Assembly (NCBI RefSeq): GCF_000711965.1
Contig: NZ_JONS01000003.1
Location: 1-64,000 of the forward strand
Source: Actinomyces israelii DSM 43320
Lineage (GTDB): Bacteria > Actinomycetota > Actinomycetes > Actinomycetales > Actinomycetaceae
DNA length: 64,000 nucleotides
Direction: 5' to 3'
This document shows positions 60,503 through 64,000 of this stretch, piece by piece (position 1 is the first letter of the stretch; the number at the start of each line of letters is the position of its first letter). The translations under genes and the position numbers were made by a program. The notes beneath the pieces are model-generated. The model did no database searches. It saw nothing but the letters and a program-made list of their open reading frames with translations, and had not been told where the DNA came from.

Positions 60503-61232
60503 GGGCCACCCCCGCGACGAGTGCCTTCGTTGAGCCGAATCCTTCGAGCTCCGTGTCGCGCGGATGCCCCAGAGCCACCGCGTAGTTTCCGATTCGAACC
60601 GCCCTGGCCCCGTACTGGATGAGATTCCGGAACCGGATGCGGTACCCATCATGATCTGCGACCACGGACGACACCTCGAGCAGCGAGGACGGCACGGTCA
60701 GTCCCGTGAGCATCGCCTTACCCACCGCCTCCTTGGCGCACCACAGATAGGTACTCATCTCGAGCGTCGGCACCCGGTGTGCGAGACACAAACTGACCTC
60801 GCTGTCGACCACTTGGGATCGCAGGGCGGCCTCCCGCTTCCGATCGATCAGCTCGATGTCGATTCCCATGGGATGCCCGACGTCGAAGGCGACCGCCACG
60901 GCGCATCCGCCGCTGTGAGCGATGCTGACCCCGACCCTCGCCGACTCAGGGCAGCGGACGATCGGCTGTCCGAACACACCAGGCTCGATGAGGATCGAGG
61001 AAGGACGAAGCCACGTCGCGAGCTGCGCGCAGATCGCCAATTTCGCTGCATGGTGCCCAGCCACGAAGTCCGACCGCCTCTTGTCGGACCTCGCGCGCCC
61101 CAGCTGCTCCCACTCGTGGGGGTGCAACGACTCCACGAAAGACGACCAGTCGCCGACGGGAACGCAGCTGATGACCGCTTCCGACTGACGGTCCGAGCGC
61201 GACAAACGCAACCGCCTCGTGCTCTCGAACAC
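60495..61232 (-). CDS. Sfp-type 4'-phosphopantetheinyl transferase
   Basis: The protein transfers phosphopantetheine from CoA to serines of carrier domains, and so activates the 16 Ser-bearing ACPs of this locus. At 245 residues it has the Sfp-family length. The two metal- and CoA-binding signatures are present: PMGIDIELID and WCAKEAVGKA. The conserved histidine-serine region VGVSIAHSGG precedes them. It is the first gene of the biosynthetic run and its end overlaps the AT gene by eight bases. The GTG start at 61232 follows GGAGGTGA at a rather long spacing, so a nearby downstream start cannot be excluded. Confidence 0.92.
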   Translation of the reverse strand: MFESTRRLRLSRSDRQSEAVISCVPVGDWSSFVESLHPHEWEQLGRARSDKRRSDFVAGHHAAKLAICAQLATWLRPSSILIEPGVFGQPIVRCPESARVGVSIAHSGGCAVAVAFDVGHPMGIDIELIDRKREAALRSQVVDSEVSLCLAHRVPTLEMSTYLWCAKEAVGKAMLTGLTVPSSLLEVSSVVADHDGYRIRFRNLIQYGARAVRIGNYAVALGHPRDTELEGFGSTKALVAGVAHA

Positions 61233-61364
61233 AGTCGTGCCTCACCTCCGGTCCGTGTACAGGTCCCAAGAAAGTCGCGCAGATAACGCGCAGCGGTTGA
61301 CCGCAGCGCTGTCGGTGCGCTCCACTGCCCCGCCGGCGGATGATGCCCGGGGCTCTTTCGCCAG
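61233..61364 (-). other. 132-base gap between ABC permease and PPTase
   Basis: This is the largest gap between the exporter genes and the biosynthetic genes, and the most likely place for a promoter of the PKS operon. I see no convincing -35/-10 pair and no clear rho-independent terminator. It holds GC-rich sequence and the PPTase ribosome binding site next to 61245. Transcription might also run through from the ABC genes. Confidence 0.35.
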
Positions 61365-62174
61365 TTAGGCCGAGATGTCCTTGCGCCGATACACGAATAC
61401 TGCGGCGGCAAAACATCCGACGATCACGAACAATGATACCAGTAGATGGGCAAGATCCATCGCGGCGCTCCCCTTGGTCGCTTCGCCGACTCGGACGTAG
61501 GAGAAGAACGAGAACCACGACAACCACTGGGCCGAATCGCTGGAGTTCGCAAGCAACTGAAGGAAATAAGCGCCGAGAGAAATTCCGATAGCGAGCGGGT
61601 AAATGACCCGGGAACGCACTACGAAGACCGACAGAAGGAATCCGATCGCAGCAAACATCAAGTGCACGAGAAACGACCCGAGAGCCAACTGGGCAAGCGC
61701 CTGCAGGGAATACCCGTCCTGCTGGAAAGCGGCACACATCGCCCAGGACGCGAGAAACAGAACGATGTTGAGGGCGACAGCATAGAAAATGACCACTGCG
61801 ATCTTCGTCACCACGATCGCGGTACGACTCAGCGGCTGCACCAACAGGTACTCGATCGTGTTGTCGTCTTCTTCCTTGGACAAGATCGTTGCGCCCAGCA
61901 TGATCAAGTAAACCGCGCCCAAGAGTACTAGGACCGAGAAGACACGAGCCCCATAGTACCCGGTGATGGTGGTCATGTCGACGTCGGCAAGGCCGAACAT
62001 TGCCACTTCCGCCGGCGAAAACTCTTGCAGAGCCTCCTTGGCAAAACCGTACTTTTCGTAGAACTCAGGGTATCCCGCCATGCGGAAGATACTCATGAGT
62101 GGCAAGATTAACACCCAGACGATGAACAAGGTGCGGTGACGACGAACATCCGTGCGAAAAAGGACCCCATTCAC
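61365..62174 (-). CDS. ABC-2 type exporter permease
   Basis: This membrane protein of about 269 residues has six predicted hydrophobic segments: FIVWVLILPLMSIF near the N-terminus, VFSVLVLLGAVYLIMLGA, IAVVIFYAVALNIVLFLASW, LVHLMFAAIGFLLSVFVV, IGISLGAYFLQLLA, and LLVSLFVIVGCFAAAVFVY before a basic C-terminal RRKD. The conserved 'SKEEDDNTIEYLLVQPLSR' block after segment 2 is typical of the ABC-2/NosY-like family. With the ATPase next to it, it should form an exporter, probably for the polyketide or for self-protection. GTG at 62174 is preferred: it follows the ATPase stop by one base behind AGAGGGGGG. A longer ATG form from 62204 would overlap the ATPase. Its base composition is clearly less GC-rich than that of the PKS genes. 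Confidence 0.88.
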   Translation of the reverse strand: MNGVLFRTDVRRHRTLFIVWVLILPLMSIFRMAGYPEFYEKYGFAKEALQEFSPAEVAMFGLADVDMTTITGYYGARVFSVLVLLGAVYLIMLGATILSKEEDDNTIEYLLVQPLSRTAIVVTKIAVVIFYAVALNIVLFLASWAMCAAFQQDGYSLQALAQLALGSFLVHLMFAAIGFLLSVFVVRSRVIYPLAIGISLGAYFLQLLANSSDSAQWLSWFSFFSYVRVGEATKGSAAMDLAHLLVSLFVIVGCFAAAVFVYRRKDISA

Positions 62175-62175
62175 G

Positions 62176-63078
62176 TCAGGCCCCCCTCTCTTGAGTCTTG
62201 TCATCGCCCGAATAGAAGTTCAAGAAGACTTCCTCGAGAGGCGGGTCTTCGATTGTCAGTTCCTCGACCTCATGCCCGGCGAGCCAGCCGAGCAGCCGAT
62301 TGACATCGCCCTGGATCATGAACTTGCACCCAAGTTCCGTCTTCTCCATGGAATTGGCCCCCGCGAACTCCGGCGTCACGTCAGGGTCGCGGAACCGGAC
62401 TCGAACCGACTTGTACTGGGCCGCACCGGGCTCGGACAACTCCTCGACCGCGACAAGCTTGCCCTCCCTGATGATCGCGACCCTGTTGCAGAGTCGCTGC
62501 ACCTCGCTGAGGACGTGGGACGAGAAGAAGACGGTCTTGCCAGCGTCCTGTTCGTTGCGAAGAATCTCGTAGAAGGTGTTCTGCACCAAAGGATCCAGGC
62601 CGCTGGTGGGTTCGTCGAAGATGAGCAAGTCGGGATCGTGAAGAATGGTCTGGATGATCCCGACCTTCTTCTTGTTTCCCGTCGACAGCGAACGGAACTT
62701 CTTCGACAGGTTGAGATCCAGCCGTGAACTGAGTTCCTTGATCTTGTCAGACCCATCGACATCGTGAAACTTCGCGGACAAATCAAGCAACTCACCCGCC
62801 GTCATGTCATCGTAGAGGCTGACGTCTGCGGGGAGATAGCCGATTCTCTTGTGGATCTCGCGGGACTCCTCGACCACGTCGTAGCCCAAGACCTTCGCGC
62901 TCCCACTCGTGGGCTTCAGGAAGCCGAGAAGTGTTCGGATCGTCGTGCTCTTTCCCGCGCCATTTGGGCCGATGAAGCCAAAGACCTCGCCCTTCTCGAC
63001 GGCGAGATTGACGTCCTCGATACCACGGGATTTTCCGTAACTCTTGGTTAGTGAATGCGTCTCAATGACCGGCGACAT
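62176..63078 (-). CDS. ABC transporter ATP-binding protein
   Basis: This 300-residue ATPase energises the ABC-2 permease that follows it. Walker A is GPNGAGKST (about residues 35-43), the signature is LSTGNKKKVG (about 132, a slightly divergent form of LSGGQ), Walker B is LLIFDEPTSGLD (about 153), and the H-loop is FSSHVLSEVQ. A C-terminal extension ending EEVFLNFY resembles drug and lantibiotic exporter ATPases. The ATG at 63078 follows GGGGGGTGA closely. The pair has codon use and GC lower than the PKS genes. The substrate is unknown; export of, or immunity to, the polyketide is inferred from position alone. Confidence 0.92.
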   Translation of the reverse strand: MSPVIETHSLTKSYGKSRGIEDVNLAVEKGEVFGFIGPNGAGKSTTIRTLLGFLKPTSGSAKVLGYDVVEESREIHKRIGYLPADVSLYDDMTAGELLDLSAKFHDVDGSDKIKELSSRLDLNLSKKFRSLSTGNKKKVGIIQTILHDPDLLIFDEPTSGLDPLVQNTFYEILRNEQDAGKTVFFSSHVLSEVQRLCNRVAIIREGKLVAVEELSEPGAAQYKSVRVRFRDPDVTPEFAGANSMEKTELGCKFMIQGDVNRLLGWLAGHEVEELTIEDPPLEEVFLNFYSGDDKTQERGA

Positions 63079-63364
63079 GAGTCACCCCCCACACCGAATG
63101 GGGGACGTGGCCGTGCGACGGATTGTGGCGGTCTGACACATAGTCATGGTCATGCGTATACCTTGACCCATCCGACGGGACACCACGCCGCGAGTGTGCA
63201 AGACGAGCGGACGATGGCAAGACCGACGGATGTGCTCTCAACTTGTAGGGATAGACGAGGGCATCAATCCAAGGATTGTTGCCCGGCTCAGGAGCGCATC
63301 TCGACAGTAACAGCGCCTCCACTGGGGTGTCAATGGCTGGTCCCGCCAAGCTTCGACGGACTAG
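63079..63364 (-). promoter_or_regulatory. upstream region of the ABC exporter operon
   Basis: These 286 bases between tRNA-Val and the ATPase start contain no gene. A lower-GC stretch at about 63140-63180 holds a nested palindromic motif (minus strand CATGACCATGACTATG) next to a GTATAC, which could be a -10 region or an operator. No regulator gene is present in the window to pair with it. I see no convincing -35 box. Confidence 0.3.
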
Positions 63365-63437
63365 TGGACCCGGCCGGACTCGAACCGACGACCTCCGCGG
63401 TGTAAACGCGCTGCTCTACCAGCTGAGCTACAGGTCC
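63365..63437 (-). tRNA. tRNA-Val (anticodon UAC)
   Basis: The 73-base minus-strand sequence folds as a cloverleaf. It has a seven-pair acceptor stem (GGACCTG with CGGGTCC, one U-G pair), the D-arm GCTC-GAGC, the anticodon loop TTTACAC with TAC at positions 34-36, a five-base variable loop and a T-arm GTCGG-TTCGAGT-CCGGC. The top of the anticodon stem has a G27-G43 mismatch. The CCA end is not encoded. Its 3' end faces the exporter and PKS locus. Confidence 0.92.
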
Positions 63438-63504
63438 GCAGCCCATGGAGGGCCGTGTGGGCGACGTTATCAGGTGCGGTTCTCCGCTTCAGGGCAGCCG
63501 GCAT

Positions 63505-63553
63505 CGCGTGCGCGGCAGGACGTGCTCGCACTCGGCGGCGCGTCCCGCACGCG
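63505..63553 (-). terminator. possible hairpin downstream of the DUF3052 gene
   Basis: An imperfect inverted repeat (CGCGTGCG...GGACG paired with CGTCCCGCACGCG, about an 18-base loop) lies 22 bases past the DUF3052 stop. There is no T-tract, so it is only a weak terminator candidate. The rest of the 137-base gap to the tRNA shows nothing else. Confidence 0.3.
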
Positions 63554-63574
63554 GGGCGGCTGCCAACGCCCCGG

Positions 63575-63979
63575 TCAGCGCCGGCGGCTGGAGATGCGGA
63601 TGCCGCTCCAGTGCTCCCCCATCGAGGCCGCTGACGTCGCGTGCATGCCGGCGGTCCCGGCCGCCTCCTCGATCTCGGAGGCGGGAACCGCACCCGTGGT
63701 GCGCGCCTTGGGCGTCAGCAGCCACAACAGGCCATCGCCGTCGAGATTGGCCTGCGCATCCACGAGCAGGTCAGTCAGGTCATCCACGTCGCCGTCGTCG
63801 TGGCGCCACCAGATGAGCGCGGAGTCGGCTACATCCTCGTAGTCCTCGCCCACGAGCCCGGTTCCAGTCTCGGCCTCCGCAGCCCGCCGGAGAGCTTCGT
63901 CAACATCGTCGTCGTACCCGAACTCCTGGACGATGAGGCCCGAGGCGAAGCCGAAGGCCCCACCTGCTGTGCTCGTCAC
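63575..63979 (-). CDS. DUF3052 family protein
   Basis: This 134-residue acidic protein matches the actinobacterial DUF3052 family as I recall it: an opening GLIVQEFGYDDDVDEALRRA, then SALIWWRHDDGDVDDLTDLL, LLWLLTPKA, and a tail block SASMGEHWSGIR close to the C-terminus. It has no signal peptide, membrane segment or catalytic motif, and I cannot assign a function. The family is widely conserved in Actinobacteria, so it marks core-genome flank rather than part of the PKS locus. The GTG start at 63979 follows GGGAG at an acceptable spacing. Upstream sequence is cut by the window edge. Confidence 0.85.
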   Translation of the reverse strand: MTSTAGGAFGFASGLIVQEFGYDDDVDEALRRAAEAETGTGLVGEDYEDVADSALIWWRHDDGDVDDLTDLLVDAQANLDGDGLLWLLTPKARTTGAVPASEIEEAAGTAGMHATSAASMGEHWSGIRISSRRR

Positions 63980-64000
63980 TATGGTCTGCTCCCTTCCTGG

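Noticed and set aside
60503-60652. Longer start for the AT protein
   Set aside because: The extra 50 residues lie inside the PPTase gene, have no domain character, and the ATG at 60502 has a good ribosome binding site directly before the FIFPGQGSQ motif.
1603-61232. NRPS modules, HMG-CoA-synthase beta-branching cassette, cytochrome P450 or regulator genes
   Set aside because: No condensation, adenylation, HCS, ECH or P450 motifs, and no helix-turn-helix regulator, are visible in any minus-strand gene.
1-64000. CRISPR arrays
   Set aside because: No regularly spaced short repeats are seen. The repeats present are homologous PKS domains.

Overview
This window is from a high-GC actinobacterium. 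It is almost filled by one trans-acyltransferase (trans-AT) modular polyketide synthase locus read entirely on the minus strand. The actinobacterial assignment rests on high GC content, frequent GTG starts, a DUF3052 gene, a tRNA-Val(UAC) and an IS1634-type transposase fragment. The sequence alone does not give a genus.

Layout from right to left, in the direction of transcription: a DUF3052 housekeeping gene (63575-63979) and tRNA-Val (63365-63437) form the right flank. Next comes a two-gene ABC exporter (63078-61365) whose base composition is visibly less GC-rich than its surroundings. Then comes a tight nine-gene run: an Sfp-type phosphopantetheinyl transferase, a tandem acyltransferase/enoylreductase protein (acyl-hydrolase-like AT, malonyl-type AT, PfaD-like ER), an alpha/beta hydrolase, a SAM methyltransferase and five PKS megasynthases. 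I call the last five PKS-A (4487 aa), PKS-B (4094), PKS-C (3848), PKS-D (about 4009) and PKS-E (1476). Most junctions are ATGA or TGATG overlaps. The left flank (1-1531) is a graveyard: a frameshifted IS3 OrfA remnant, the C-terminal part of an IS1634-family transposase, and the C-terminal nucleotide-binding domain of an ABC-F protein without its N-terminal half.

How it works, by inference from domain order: the synthases contain 14 ketosynthases, 16 functional-looking ACPs and no working integrated AT. Malonyl units must therefore come from the discrete AT. PKS-A starts with two tandem ACPs, a KS lacking the HGTGT histidine, a C-methyltransferase and an ACP. Two split modules (KS4|DH-like-ACP and KS10|DH-like-ACP), each after a DH-KR module, have the layout of double-bond-shift modules. 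PKS-B contains a KR-MT module. PKS-E releases the chain through a thioesterase. If KS1, KS4 and KS10 do not extend, about 11 extension steps remain, giving a polyene/polyol chain with alpha-methylation. No HMG-CoA-synthase beta-branching cassette, NRPS module or cytochrome P450 is present.

Most unusual: (i) three ketosynthase linkers contain embedded ACP-like folds whose phosphopantetheine serine is Ala, Ile or Pro; (ii) the last protein, PKS-E, looks like a cis-AT module with a decayed AT domain; (iii) there are signs of block duplication, and of a DH-KR pair split across two proteins. I do not recognise the product.
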